Shown here piece after piece: positions 43,544 to 53,906 of a stretch of DNA of 64,000 nt. The stretch lies in contig JAUYGY010000042.1 of the NCBI GenBank assembly GCA_030690315.1, forward strand, positions 1 through 64,000, read 5' to 3'. The position numbers and the translations under genes were made by a program. Source of the DNA: Aequorivita sp. GTDB taxonomy: Bacteria > Bacteroidota > Bacteroidia > Flavobacteriales > Flavobacteriaceae. Under the pieces are notes generated by a model that was not told the DNA's origin, did not search any database, and was given only the letters and a program-made list of their open reading frames with translations. Positions within the stretch are counted from its first letter, which is position 1; the number at the start of each line of letters is the position of its first letter.

Positions 43544-44485
43544 TTAAAAATTGGAGACGTCTTTTTTAGCAATTTCAAATTCCTCAATCATATCTTTTAG
43601 AATTTGGGCTGCTGGTTTAATATTGTGAATAAGCCCAGCTATTTGACCAATTTCCAGTTCTCCTTCTTCTAAATCGCCTTCAAACATACCGTGTTTTGCA
43701 CGTGCACGCCCCAAGTGTTTTAAAAGATCTTCCTTGGTAGGATTGGTAGTATAAAGTTGCATAACGCTCTCAAAAAATTTGTTTTTCAGCATTCGTACGG
43801 GTGCCAATTCTTTCAAAGTAAGATGTGTATCACCTTCTTTGGCATCAACTACCATTTGTTTGAAAGCTTGATGCGATGAGGCTTCATTTGAAGCTACAAA
43901 ACGGCTTCCCACCTGTACGCCGTCTGCACCCAAAACCATTGCTGCAAGCATCCCGCGACCCGTTGCAATTCCGCCAGCGGCAATCAATGGAATTTTTAGC
44001 TGTTCCTTTACCATAGGGATTAAAGTAAATGTTGTGGTTTCTTCGCGACCATTATGCCCGCCAGCTTCAAAACCTTCAGCAACCACAGCATCAACGCCTG
44101 CTTCTTGTGCTTTTAAGGCAAATTTTACGCTGCTCACTACGTGAACAACGGTAATTCCGTTCTCCTTCAGTTTTGATGTATATGTTTTGGGATTTCCCGC
44201 TGAGGTGAAAACAATTTTTACGCCTTCTTCAATTATGATATCGATAATTTTATCAATATCGGGATATAACATCGGCACATTAACGCCAAAAGGCTTATTG
44301 GTAGCTTGCTTACATTTCAAAATATGTTCCCGAAGAATTTCCGGATACATAGAGCCCGCGCCCAAAAGTCCTAAACCACCAGAATTGGAAACAGCGGAGG
44401 CTAATCGCCAACCGCTGTTCCAAATCATTCCAGCTTGAATAATGGGATATTGAATATTAAAAAGTTCGGTAACCCGGTTTTGCAC
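43544..44485 (-). CDS. Nitronate monooxygenase/FabK-like FMN oxidoreductase (GTG start)
   Basis: A TIM-barrel flavoprotein. Members oxidise nitronates or, as FabK, reduce enoyl-ACP. It starts NRVTELFNIQYPIIQAGMIW, with GLGLLGAGSMYPE, VFTSAGNP and VVAEGFEAGGHNGR, and AAGGIATGRGMLAAMVLGADGVQVGSRFVASNEA for FMN phosphate binding. It has 313 residues. The GTG start shares one base with the TAG stop of the subtilase gene (TAGTG), so translation is coupled. Whether it is a nitronate monooxygenase or enoyl-ACP reductase is not decided here. Confidence 0.85.
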   Translation of the reverse strand: MQNRVTELFNIQYPIIQAGMIWNSGWRLASAVSNSGGLGLLGAGSMYPEILREHILKCKQATNKPFGVNVPMLYPDIDKIIDIIIEEGVKIVFTSAGNPKTYTSKLKENGITVVHVVSSVKFALKAQEAGVDAVVAEGFEAGGHNGREETTTFTLIPMVKEQLKIPLIAAGGIATGRGMLAAMVLGADGVQVGSRFVASNEASSHQAFKQMVVDAKEGDTHLTLKELAPVRMLKNKFFESVMQLYTTNPTKEDLLKHLGRARAKHGMFEGDLEEGELEIGQIAGLIHNIKPAAQILKDMIEEFEIAKKDVSNF

Positions 44486-46110
44486 TACTCCTTAATAATT
44501 TTATAACTTGTTGTTTTGTAATTTGAAGTGATTGATGCAATATACATTCCCGAGGAAAGACCAGAAACATCAACACTATTTTTCAGGGTATTGATATTTG
44601 TTTGAAGAATTTTTTCACCCAAAACATTATAAAGTGCAAACTCAGCATTTTCAGCAGCTGCAGGGAAAGAAATATTTATCTGCGTAGTTACTGGGTTTGG
44701 GTACAATGCAAAGTTGTTTGTCTGAAGTTGATCTTCTACACCCAAAAGAAGTAAAGCATCTAAAGCATCCCCAAAATTTGGAATGCCATAGCCATATTGA
44801 TCAGTGGGGTTGTTAAATCTATCAGCAGATTCGCGAATGGTCTGCATTACCACATCATTTTTCAAATGGGGAACCGCTGACCATAAAGAAGCGACTGCGC
44901 CTGCTGTAATTGGGGAGCTAAAAGAAGTTCCACTTGCGGTAGTTACATTTCCGTTTTGGCTTACTATAGCTGCATCGAGCCCTTTGGCCATTACGTCTGG
45001 CTTTATAACGCCTGCTGCATTTGGTCCGCGTGAACTGAAAGATACATAATTCTCATTGGCATCAACCGCGCCGATGGTAAATGAACCATGTGCATCTGCA
45101 GGGGTTGCTACTTTTCCAAAATCATTCCCTTGATTTCCGGCAGAGGTAACATTTATCATACCTTTATCAAAACCTGCATTAGAGCCACGGGCTGCAATGG
45201 TGGTTAGTCCATCCAAATCTGTATAATTGTGGTCAAAGCTTGAATTGTCAAAAGCTTGGTAGCCTAAAGAAGTATTTGTAACATAAACGCCCAAACTATC
45301 TGCGCGTTCCAAAGCTTCAACCCAATAGGCTTCTTCCGCAGGAGTTTCGCTATTGTCATCTTCTGTAACATATAGGTAATAAGATGCACCTGGAGCAGTA
45401 CCCACAAATTGGCCATCTAAAAATCCCGCCGCGTCGCTGAAAGTATTTGCTCCGTGACTTCCAGTCCCGTTTGGATTTTCTACACGGGCCACAAAATCAT
45501 ACCAGCCCAAAAGCCTTCCCTCATTTCTAAGGTCTGCATAAGCAGGATTGCTCAACACATTTGGATAGCCATTATCCATAAAAGCCACTATTATATCTTC
45601 GCCTATGTAATCATTTTCGTGTAGATAATCTACATTTATCATTTCCGTTTGATTGGTGGCGCTACCATAGTTATAAATCGGCCTTGATTGGTTTTCAATT
45701 TCAAACTTGTTGGGAGTAAATTCTCTACCCGCAGTAGGTCTGTTCAAGGTTTTGTCGGCAAATTCTACATCGGTTACAAACGTAAGATTTAAAAGATTGT
45801 TGATGTTAGTTTCGGTACCACGCACATAAACGGCATTCATCCATTTTGATTTGGCAAGAACTGAAATTCCTGTTGCCGCATCAATAGCAGCTTTGTAAGT
45901 TTCATTTAACGGCACATCGCGAGCATCAATCACTATGCCCTGTGCATTTTTTCTATTTAGGGCAGGTTGTGTCAAAATCGTAATTGGATTTGCCAGCGCA
46001 GCACTAACTGTAGCAGGATCTTTCGCTTCAAAAAACACTAAGGCATCCTCTGTCTGCGCAAAACTAAGGGTGGAAATAAAGACAATAAATAATAGGGATA
46101 ATTTTTTCAT
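44485..46110 (-). CDS. Secreted S8 subtilisin-like protease with T9SS domain
   Basis: An extracellular serine protease. The signal peptide MKKLSLLFIVFISTLSFAQ sets the start at 46110 (46113, one codon earlier, is also possible). A reading frame open to 46167 would overlap mnmA and spoil the signal. The catalytic residues are D in VAFMDNGYPN, H in GSHGANTFS and S in ASGTSFSSPITAGAVAS. The N-terminal part is a propeptide-like region. The C-terminus is a T9SS sorting domain (NNFALYPNPVTTQINI ... GMYIASITSNYKTTSYKIIKE). It starts 12 bp after mnmA and ends overlapping the FMN-enzyme gene, an operon of unrelated functions. Confidence 0.93.
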   Translation of the reverse strand: MKKLSLLFIVFISTLSFAQTEDALVFFEAKDPATVSAALANPITILTQPALNRKNAQGIVIDARDVPLNETYKAAIDAATGISVLAKSKWMNAVYVRGTETNINNLLNLTFVTDVEFADKTLNRPTAGREFTPNKFEIENQSRPIYNYGSATNQTEMINVDYLHENDYIGEDIIVAFMDNGYPNVLSNPAYADLRNEGRLLGWYDFVARVENPNGTGSHGANTFSDAAGFLDGQFVGTAPGASYYLYVTEDDNSETPAEEAYWVEALERADSLGVYVTNTSLGYQAFDNSSFDHNYTDLDGLTTIAARGSNAGFDKGMINVTSAGNQGNDFGKVATPADAHGSFTIGAVDANENYVSFSSRGPNAAGVIKPDVMAKGLDAAIVSQNGNVTTASGTSFSSPITAGAVASLWSAVPHLKNDVVMQTIRESADRFNNPTDQYGYGIPNFGDALDALLLLGVEDQLQTNNFALYPNPVTTQINISFPAAAENAEFALYNVLGEKILQTNINTLKNSVDVSGLSSGMYIASITSNYKTTSYKIIKE

Positions 46111-46121
46111 CATAGATTTTT

Positions 46122-47312
46122 TTAAGAGATAACGCCACTTCCCAAAAGTTCGGGACCATTGTACCACGCTACAAACTGGCCTTCGGTTATGGCTGATTGT
46201 GGTTTGTCAAATATAATATAAAGTCCCGAAAATGCGCGATGTAATGTTGCTTTTTCCAAAGGTTGTCTGTACCGGATGCGCGCCATTACTTCCATTTTTT
46301 CTTCTTCCGCAAGTTTTAGGTCTTCACGGATCCAATGGATTTCCTCATTTTTCACGAAAAGTCCACGTCCATACAAGCCCGGATGTTCTTTTCCTTGGCC
46401 GGTATATATTATGTTTTCGTCAACATCGGTAGCAATTACGAAAAGAGGTTCCTTGGTGCCGCCAACGGACAAACCTTTGCGCTGTCCCCGCGTAAAATAG
46501 TGCGCTCCATGGTGAATGCCCACTTGCTTGCCATCTACTTTTGTGTATTTTCTTTTGGTAGAAAGATATTTGAATTTTTCCTCTTCAGAAGAAAAATCCG
46601 GCTGTGTTCTTTTGTATTCTGAAAAGCTTGCGGGTACCTCAACAATCACCCCGTCCTTTGGCGCCAGTTTTTGCTGAAGAAATTCAGGCAACCTCACTTT
46701 TCCGATGAAACACAATCCCTGCGAATCCCTTTTTTCAGCGGTAATAAGGTTTTGTTCCGAAGCTATTTTTCTAACTTCAGGTTTTAAAAGTTCGCCAATA
46801 GGGAATAGGGTTTTTGAAAGTTGTTCCTGCGAAAGTTGGCAAAGAAAATAAGATTGGTCTTTGTTTGGGTCCTTTCCGGCGAGTAATTGGTAGATTTCTT
46901 TGCCGTCCTTTTCAAAAGAATCCTTTCTGCAATAATGACCAGTTGCCACAAAATCGGCTCCCAAACTTAGGGCGATTTTCATAAAAACATCAAATTTTAT
47001 CTCGCGGTTGCAAAGCACGTCTGGATTTGGAGTACGGCCCATTTGGTATTCGCGAAACATATAATCTACAATTCGCTCTTTATATTCTTCGCTTAAATCT
47101 ACTGTTTGGAATGGGATGCCTAATTTTTCAGCTACGAGCATTGCATCATTGCTATCTTCCAGCCACGGGCATTCGTCGGAAATGGTTACGGAATCATCGT
47201 GCCAATTCTTCATAAAAAGACCAATAACATCGTATCCCTGCTCTTTTAAAAGAAAGGCCGCAACGCTGGAATCAACTCCACCACTGAGTCCGACAACTAC
47301 TCGTTTTTTCAT
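46122..47312 (-). CDS. mnmA: tRNA-specific 2-thiouridylase MnmA
   Basis: Adds sulfur to U34 of tRNAs for Lys, Glu and Gln. The PP-loop ATPase motif is [15 protein letters not shown] (residues 8-22). The catalytic cysteines are in [13 protein letters not shown] and [10 protein letters not shown], and [19 protein letters not shown] [17 protein letters not shown] follows. At 396 residues it is complete. The exact -7 box at 47365-47373 drives it, and the subtilase and FMN-enzyme genes follow on the same strand. Confidence 0.96.
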   Translation of the reverse strand: MKKRVVVGLSGGVDSSVAAFLLKEQGYDVIGLFMKNWHDDSVTISDECPWLEDSNDAMLVAEKLGIPFQTVDLSEEYKERIVDYMFREYQMGRTPNPDVLCNREIKFDVFMKIALSLGADFVATGHYCRKDSFEKDGKEIYQLLAGKDPNKDQSYFLCQLSQEQLSKTLFPIGELLKPEVRKIASEQNLITAEKRDSQGLCFIGKVRLPEFLQQKLAPKDGVIVEVPASFSEYKRTQPDFSSEEEKFKYLSTKRKYTKVDGKQVGIHHGAHYFTRGQRKGLSVGGTKEPLFVIATDVDENIIYTGQGKEHPGLYGRGLFVKNEEIHWIREDLKLAEEEKMEVMARIRYRQPLEKATLHRAFSGLYIIFDKPQSAITEGQFVAWYNGPELLGSGVIS

Positions 47313-47364
47313 AAAAAATTATATGTGTAAATCTTCGCCATAAATAGCCTCGGTTTACGAAGGT

Positions 47365-47373
47365 GCAAAGATA
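47365..47373 (-). promoter_or_regulatory. -7 box for mnmA
   Basis: On the minus strand TATCTTTGC, an exact TAnnTTTGC, lies 53 bp before the start codon. A heptamer array lies just upstream of it, around the -33 region. Confidence 0.6.
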
Positions 47374-47396
47374 CAGATTGAAAGCACCAAATAACA

Positions 47397-47431
47397 AATT
47401 TGTGATTTATGATTTGGAATTTGTGATTTTA
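47397..47431. repeat. Heptamer tandem array (GATTTGG type), 5 units
   Basis: AATTTGT, GATTTAT, GATTTGG, AATTTGT, GATTTTA in strict 7-bp phase, in the spacer between the YwqK-like gene and the mnmA promoter. Confidence 0.8.
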
Positions 47432-47436
47432 AAAGT

Positions 47437-48129
47437 TTATTTGTCTGGTTTTGGATAGGTTTCTTCCAAAACCACTTTGCCGTCTTTGTAGTATTTCCAA
47501 AGTCCGTGTTTTTTTCCGTCTTTGTAAAAACCTTCAATTACAATATTGCCAAAAGCGTCATAATGCAAAGCAGCGCCTTGAAGTTCATCGTCTCTATAAA
47601 GCAATTTTTTTAGAAGAATCCCTTCGGGAGAGTAATAATTATCTTCGCCTTCCTTAAGACCGTTTTTATAATTTATTTCTTCGGTAACTTTTCCGTTGGG
47701 GTAGTAGGTTATCACTTTTCCGTCCAATTTCCCGTTGGTGTAGCTTTCCCGCGTCATTACATCCTTGGATTTTTCGTGGTAATAAACCCATTCGCCAATG
47801 CGGTCTTTGTCTTTCATTTTTCCTTCGCTCACCAATTTGCCTTTGATGGTGAAATACTTCACTTCCGCAATATCATCCTTGTCATTAAAAAGTTTGGTAA
47901 CAGTGGGTTTGTCTTTGCATTCCAGACAATAAAATTTGAATTCGCCCACCTCTTTTCCGTGCTCAAAAGTGCCTTCGTAACGGAGCTGTGTGGAGCCTTC
48001 GTATGTTTTTTTCCAAACTCCGTGGCGTTTTCCTTGCGCATCCATTTGGTTAATTCCACTTTGTGAAAAAACATGGACGGAGCCGAAAATTATTCCGAAA
48101 AAGAAAAAGATTAAAGCAGTTTTTTTCAT
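47437..48129 (-). CDS. Exported YwqK/MORN-repeat protein
   Basis: 230 residues with signal peptide MKKTALIFFFFGIIFGSVHVFSQ. The mature part is built from repeats of about 22 residues of the MORN/YwqK kind (DGKVITYYPNGKVTEEINYKNGLKEGEDNYYSPEG, KHGLWKYYKDGKVVLEETY). Database entries often call these antitoxin component YwqK, but they are repeat proteins of unknown function, likely at the outer membrane or periplasm. No toxin is adjacent. Confidence 0.8.
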   Translation of the reverse strand: MKKTALIFFFFGIIFGSVHVFSQSGINQMDAQGKRHGVWKKTYEGSTQLRYEGTFEHGKEVGEFKFYCLECKDKPTVTKLFNDKDDIAEVKYFTIKGKLVSEGKMKDKDRIGEWVYYHEKSKDVMTRESYTNGKLDGKVITYYPNGKVTEEINYKNGLKEGEDNYYSPEGILLKKLLYRDDELQGAALHYDAFGNIVIEGFYKDGKKHGLWKYYKDGKVVLEETYPKPDK

Positions 48130-48269
48130 TGTTCTATTTATACTTTCTTAGAAGTAAACGGAGAAGTTCGCGTTCTATTATCAGTAATTTTATTAACTGG
48201 AAGGATTTTCCTCTTTCACTTTGAATTGCTTCAGCGGACAAATTAAACCCTTCCGTAGTTAGATAGGTT

Positions 48270-50156
48270 TTATCGTTTACCGCTTTTTTTCTGTTGCTCG
48301 GCCTGTTCCATCATTTCAGACATTTTTCGTTGAAACTTGTTCTGCTTTCTGGGTGTGGCTTTTTTTACCTGTATTTTTGCGTGAATTTTTTCTTCATCGA
48401 GAATAAAATGCTTGATAACGAGCATAATTCCAATAGTAATCAGGTTCGAAATAAAGTAATAGAGCGAAAGCCCACTTGCGTAATTGTTGAAGAAAACCAA
48501 CATAAACAAAGGCGAAAGATACATCAGGAATTTCATGTTTGGCATTCCCGGTTGTTGCTGTTGCTGCATAGTTGCGCCCATAGTCATCATCATATAAACG
48601 AAGATGGCAATGGAAGCCAAAATTGGGAACAAACTAACATGATCTCCATAAAACGGAATGTGGAATGGAAGCTCTGCAATGGTGTCATAACTGGAAAGGT
48701 CATCCGCCCAAAGGAAACTTTTCTGGCGCAAATCAAAAGCCGAAGGGAAAAAGGTAAAGAGCGCATAAAACACTGGAATCTGAAGTAGAGCGGGCAAACA
48801 TCCTTTCAGCGGACTCGCGCCAGCCGAGGTTTGCAGCTTCATGGTTTCTTGCTGTATTTTTAGTTTGTTGTCTTTATACTTTTCCTTGATCTCATCCATT
48901 TCAGGTTTTAAAACCTTCATTTTCGCTTGGGCCAAATATTGTTTATACTGAACGGGTGATAACAGCAGTTTTATTAAAATGGTTAAAACAATAATTGCAA
49001 TTCCTGCAGGTAAAAAATCGGTTAGCAAAGCAAAAACTGGAATGATAATATATTTGTTTATAACTCCAAAAATTCCCCAGCCAAGCGGCATTGCTTCATC
49101 CAGATTACGGTCATATTTTTTGAAAATCTGATAGTCTGAAGGGCCATAATACATATTCATATTATACGCCAAAGCACCACTTTTGGGTTCCAAAAGCATT
49201 TTTGCGCCGTACTGTTTTGTGAACGTTGTATCCACTTCTTCATCTATCACAAAATCAATGGAGGTTAGCTTCACTTCTTTGAATGGAGTGTCCGTAAGCA
49301 ACATAGAGCTGAAGAAATGCTGGCGGAAGTTCATCCAGGTAACGTCCTTTTCCAATTCATCATCTTCACCAGTGGGCGAAAGTTTGGAATGTTTTTCATC
49401 GTCATATTCATAGGTCAAACGCGAATAGCGGTTTTCATACGAAATACTTTTTGCGTGGCGATATCCTTTCAGCTGCCAATCTAAATACATTGGTTGTGAA
49501 GTATTTATTATACCATCCAGCCCTTGGCTATTTATGCTAAAATCCAGCATATATTCCCCCGGATGAAGCGAGTATTTATACTCTATAAACCCGGTTTCTG
49601 AAGTTTTAAGTTTCATGGAAAGCACTTGGTCCTCGCCATTTTTGCTTAAGGTAGGTTGAAAATATAAATCCTTGGAATTCAAGTTTCTATTTTCAGCCGA
49701 AAACTGAAGGTCTAAAGATGCACTCCCATCCTTTATTAAATAGATTGGGACCGAATCATATTTATGGAAATCCTTTAAAAGCGCTTCGGTAATATAACCT
49801 CCTTTATTGCTTATTTTCAATGAAAGAACGTCATTCTCCAAAACGGTAATGCCATCAGTTGCTGAAGGCAGCGTGCCCGAATATGCAAAAGAACCCAATT
49901 TGTTTTTCAACTGTTCCAAAGCTAAGGAATCGCTTGGGTTGTTAACATTCATGGAGTCTGAAGTGGCTTGCGCCAAAGTGATTTCTTGCTTGCCTTTTTC
50001 GGCTTCGGCATTTTCTTTTGCTGCCGCTTCGGTTTTTGCCTTTTCCGCTTGAAGTTCTTCCTCGGTGGGTTTATTCATATAAAGCATCCATACGAGGATT
50101 CCACCGATTAATAAAAAGCCAATGAGTGAGTTAAGGTCGAATTTCTTTTTTTCCAT
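48270..50156 (-). CDS. yidC: Membrane protein insertase YidC
   Basis: Inserts proteins into the inner membrane and helps Sec. An N-terminal membrane anchor (SLIGFLLIGGILVWMLYM) is followed by a long periplasmic beta domain (about 30-350). The insertase core then holds membrane helices such as GIAIIVLTILIKLLLSPVQYKQYLAQAKMKVLKPEM and SPLKGCLPALLQIPVFYALFTFFPSAF, with a basic C-terminal tail (QQKKSGKR) that contacts the ribosome. The 628 residues fit the Gram-negative form. It lies 101 bp downstream of pyrG on the same strand, a neighbourhood common in this phylum. Confidence 0.97.
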   Translation of the reverse strand: MEKKKFDLNSLIGFLLIGGILVWMLYMNKPTEEELQAEKAKTEAAAKENAEAEKGKQEITLAQATSDSMNVNNPSDSLALEQLKNKLGSFAYSGTLPSATDGITVLENDVLSLKISNKGGYITEALLKDFHKYDSVPIYLIKDGSASLDLQFSAENRNLNSKDLYFQPTLSKNGEDQVLSMKLKTSETGFIEYKYSLHPGEYMLDFSINSQGLDGIINTSQPMYLDWQLKGYRHAKSISYENRYSRLTYEYDDEKHSKLSPTGEDDELEKDVTWMNFRQHFFSSMLLTDTPFKEVKLTSIDFVIDEEVDTTFTKQYGAKMLLEPKSGALAYNMNMYYGPSDYQIFKKYDRNLDEAMPLGWGIFGVINKYIIIPVFALLTDFLPAGIAIIVLTILIKLLLSPVQYKQYLAQAKMKVLKPEMDEIKEKYKDNKLKIQQETMKLQTSAGASPLKGCLPALLQIPVFYALFTFFPSAFDLRQKSFLWADDLSSYDTIAELPFHIPFYGDHVSLFPILASIAIFVYMMMTMGATMQQQQQPGMPNMKFLMYLSPLFMLVFFNNYASGLSLYYFISNLITIGIMLVIKHFILDEEKIHAKIQVKKATPRKQNKFQRKMSEMMEQAEQQKKSGKR

Positions 50157-50257
50157 CTTTTATTTCTTCTTTTGAAATAATTCAAAAGTGTGTGTTATCA
50201 TTAAGTTGAGGTGGCAGGGCAATAATCCCGCCTTTTTGTTTATTCGGTCAAATTGTC

Positions 50258-51922
<1,665 letters not shown>

Positions 51923-51979
51923 TTATTATGGAAAGGAAAGGGATAAAATTTAAAAAGTGGGGTAGAGAAAAAAGGGAGA

Positions 51980-52630
51980 TTAACGCAAGCATTTTGTGCC
52001 AATCAATAATGTATTGGTGCAATTCACTTTGGGGTACACTTGAAATTCTATATCGCTTCCGAAGTTGGAGGTAACAGTTTCAATAGCTTTGGAATCTCTT
52101 TCGAGATTTATGCCAACATTGAAAATTATTGAGCTATTTTTTTGAAGCATTTTGGAAATGTTTTCACAGAACTCCTTTGCAAAAAAAATAGGAGGGACCT
52201 TGGTATCAATAAAAAGGTCGATTATTATAAGTTGAAACTTTTGGTTTGCATTCTTCACAAATTGAAAAGCATCTTCTTCAATTATTTGAAGCTTTTCTGA
52301 AGACGTAATTCCGAATTCTTCCTTTGCAAGTTTTATGATTGCGGGATCAATTTCAACCGCGACAAGGTTTTCTGAATATTCAAAAATATTCCGTAGTGAA
52401 TGTATAATACTACCACCGCCCATTCCCAAAAGAAGTAGGTTTTCAACATTTTTTAAATCAACTTTAGCAAGCCCAAACTCTAATATTTTTTGAAGTGACC
52501 CATAGGAATAATTGGCATTTTTAGTATCCAAAACCTTTTTGCCGTTATAGTAGGTTACTTCTAAAGTGCCATTTATTTCTGATGGAAAGCGGCTTGTAAT
52601 TGGCCATATATAGCTAAGAATTTTCTTCAT
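51980..52630 (-). CDS. Spermidine-synthase-like Rossmann methyltransferase-fold protein
   Basis: 216 residues with the core of the spermidine synthase/class I methyltransferase fold: NLLLLGMGGGSIIHSLRNIF (motif I), LVAVEIDPAIIKLAKEEFG (motif II), and QIIEEDAFQFVKNANQKFQLIIIDLFIDTKVPPIFF. The N-terminal tetramerisation domain of true spermidine synthases is reduced to a short beta part (GTLEVTYYNGKKVLD). The substrate is unknown, and it may act in polyamine metabolism or methylation. A heptamer array lies directly upstream of the start. Confidence 0.75.
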   Translation of the reverse strand: MKKILSYIWPITSRFPSEINGTLEVTYYNGKKVLDTKNANYSYGSLQKILEFGLAKVDLKNVENLLLLGMGGGSIIHSLRNIFEYSENLVAVEIDPAIIKLAKEEFGITSSEKLQIIEEDAFQFVKNANQKFQLIIIDLFIDTKVPPIFFAKEFCENISKMLQKNSSIIFNVGINLERDSKAIETVTSNFGSDIEFQVYPKVNCTNTLLIGTKCLR

Positions 52631-52652
52631 TCCATAACAGGTGTTTCATTAT

Positions 52653-52680
52653 ACTGCCAGCTGCAGCTGCCAACTGCTAC
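52653..52680. repeat. Heptamer tandem array (CTGCCAA type), 4 units
   Basis: ACTGCCA, GCTGCAG, CTGCCAA and CTGCTAC are contiguous, overlapping the last codon of the DUF3820 gene at one end. The same unit CTGCCAA reappears at 53470. Confidence 0.65.
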
Positions 52681-52907
52681 TTTTTTATAAGTTTCTGAAC
52701 CAAACCTTCAAGTCCGTTCAATTTCAATTCATACATCTCCGCCATCATCCTTCCCAATTTTCCCTCGGGGAACCCTTTCTGCTTAAACCACACAAAATAA
52801 TATTCGGGAATGTTGGCTAAATAATAGCCTTCATATTTTCCGAAAGGCATTTTGTAGTTTGCCAGTTCAATCAAATGTTTTGGGTCTGGGCTAATTCCAA
52901 GATTCAT
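52677..52907 (-). CDS. DUF3820 protein (ExoX C-terminal-like domain)
   Basis: 76 residues beginning MNLGISPDPKHLIELANYKMPFGKYEGYYLANIPEYY, which is one DUF3820 domain. The F-G-K-Y-x-G ... Y-x-x-W pattern resembles the C-terminal domain of exonuclease X-like proteins such as 5947-6720. The start is taken at this methionine because an upstream extension to 52988 is basic, unlike the family, and deeply overlaps the DUF922 gene. The chosen start still overlaps that gene by 17 bp, so translation is coupled. Function unknown. Confidence 0.82.
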   Translation of the reverse strand: MNLGISPDPKHLIELANYKMPFGKYEGYYLANIPEYYFVWFKQKGFPEGKLGRMMAEMYELKLNGLEGLVQKLIKK

Positions 52908-53421
52908 ATTCGGCAAGTTGGTTGGCGATGTATTTCTGCCAGAAAATCTCCTTCGCTTCGTTTCGGGAATGGTCGGTTTCAGCATCAAATTTGGTTTGCA
53001 TCGCCCGTCTTTTCTGTTCTATCTGTTGATAGATTGCTTCAATTTCAGATTTTATCTTTTTTGAAAAGGTTTTTCCCGCTAGATTTTTCCGAAGCATTCG
53101 TGCGTGCAGTTCCGAAATATCAAAATGTGCCTGTTCGTGCTTTAAAATATAAGGAGAAACTCTTTCTGGAATATACCAAGAACCTTCAGGGGAGAAAAAA
53201 CTTTCCACGGAATATTCCACACTCATATCCCCGTTTTGTATGGAATAGGAATATTGAAAACTGATGCCTGTATTGGTGCTCGCCACAAAACTGGCGCTGC
53301 GCAAGGGGTTTCCGCGGAAATCCCCCCAAGTTAATTTTTGGTTTTCCTGCCACACAATTTTTTCCGAAGAGGATTGTGGGAAAATTACTAAAGAAAATAT
53401 AAAGACGAAAAGTAGTTTCAT
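52891..53421 (-). CDS. DUF922-family zinc protease, exported
   Basis: 176 residues. The signal peptide (MKLLFVFIFSLVIFPQSSS) is followed by a small domain with H95-E-Q-A-H99 and, 50 residues later, FDAETDHSRNEA with possible third ligand or catalytic residues (E148, D150, H151). The ETxHxxxEA arrangement is typical of DUF922 predicted Zn-dependent proteases. It shares a 17-bp overlap with the DUF3820 gene. The role is unknown. Confidence 0.8.
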   Translation of the reverse strand: MKLLFVFIFSLVIFPQSSSEKIVWQENQKLTWGDFRGNPLRSASFVASTNTGISFQYSYSIQNGDMSVEYSVESFFSPEGSWYIPERVSPYILKHEQAHFDISELHARMLRKNLAGKTFSKKIKSEIEAIYQQIEQKRRAMQTKFDAETDHSRNEAKEIFWQKYIANQLAEYESWN

Positions 53422-53469
53422 ATTAAAGTGAAATCAAAAATAGTACCCTTTTTTTAGTGAATTCACTCC

Positions 53470-53497
53470 CTGCCAACTGCAACTGAAAACTGCATGC
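53470..53497. repeat. Heptamer tandem array (CTGCCAA type), 4 units
   Basis: CTGCCAA, CTGCAAC, TGAAAAC, TGCATGC; only the first two are close. It lies between the DUF922 gene start and the end of the OsmC gene, and carries the same unit as the array at 52653. Confidence 0.5.
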
Positions 53498-53501
53498 TTT
53501 T

Positions 53502-53906
53502 TTACCCCCAATTAAATTCAATTAATTTTTCAATTTCTGGGTGAAGGCTATAAAGCACGGGGCAAGTTCTACCTGTGTTTTCAAGTATTTTTCGAGATCT
53601 ATCATCTATCCCGGCTGGAAAATTCAGAACCACTTCAATTTTTGAAATACGGCGCGGATCTGCCGCCATAGTTTTGGTTACCATTGCCGTGGTGCCGTCC
53701 ATATTCACTTGCATATCATTAGCTTTGATGCCCATAACAGTAATCATGCAATTTGCGAGCCCTGTTGCAACGGTATCCGTAGGTGAAAAAGCTTCGCCCT
53801 TCCCGTTGTTGTCTATTGGGGCGTCGGTGATGAATTTATTGCCTGATTGAAGATGCTGGTTTTCCGTGCGCAAGTTGCCCAGATATGTTACTTTGGAAGT
53901 GCTCAT
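53502..53906 (-). CDS. OsmC/Ohr-family peroxidase-like protein
   Basis: 134 residues with the two conserved cysteines of the OsmC/Ohr fold: C53 in LANCMITVMGIKA and C115 in GRTCPVLYSLHPEI. Such proteins reduce organic hydroperoxides with dithiol chemistry. The central segment (ISKIEVVLNFPAGIDDRSRKIL) fits the family. Its ATG overlaps the stop of the LysM protein gene by ATGA, so translation is coupled. Confidence 0.9.
   Translation of the reverse strand: MSTSKVTYLGNLRTENQHLQSGNKFITDAPIDNNGKGEAFSPTDTVATGLANCMITVMGIKANDMQVNMDGTTAMVTKTMAADPRRISKIEVVLNFPAGIDDRSRKILENTGRTCPVLYSLHPEIEKLIEFNWG

Noticed and set aside
46111..46167. Longer start of the subtilase
   Set aside because: It overlaps mnmA by about 45 bp and puts a charged leader before an ideal signal peptide.
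47437..48129. YwqK-like gene as a toxin-antitoxin member
   Set aside because: The name comes from automatic annotation. The protein is a MORN-type repeat protein with a signal peptide and has no toxin partner.
48294..48788. 164-codon open frame antisense to yidC
   Set aside because: It is the complement of conserved YidC sequence, with cysteine- and histidine-rich text typical of shadow frames.
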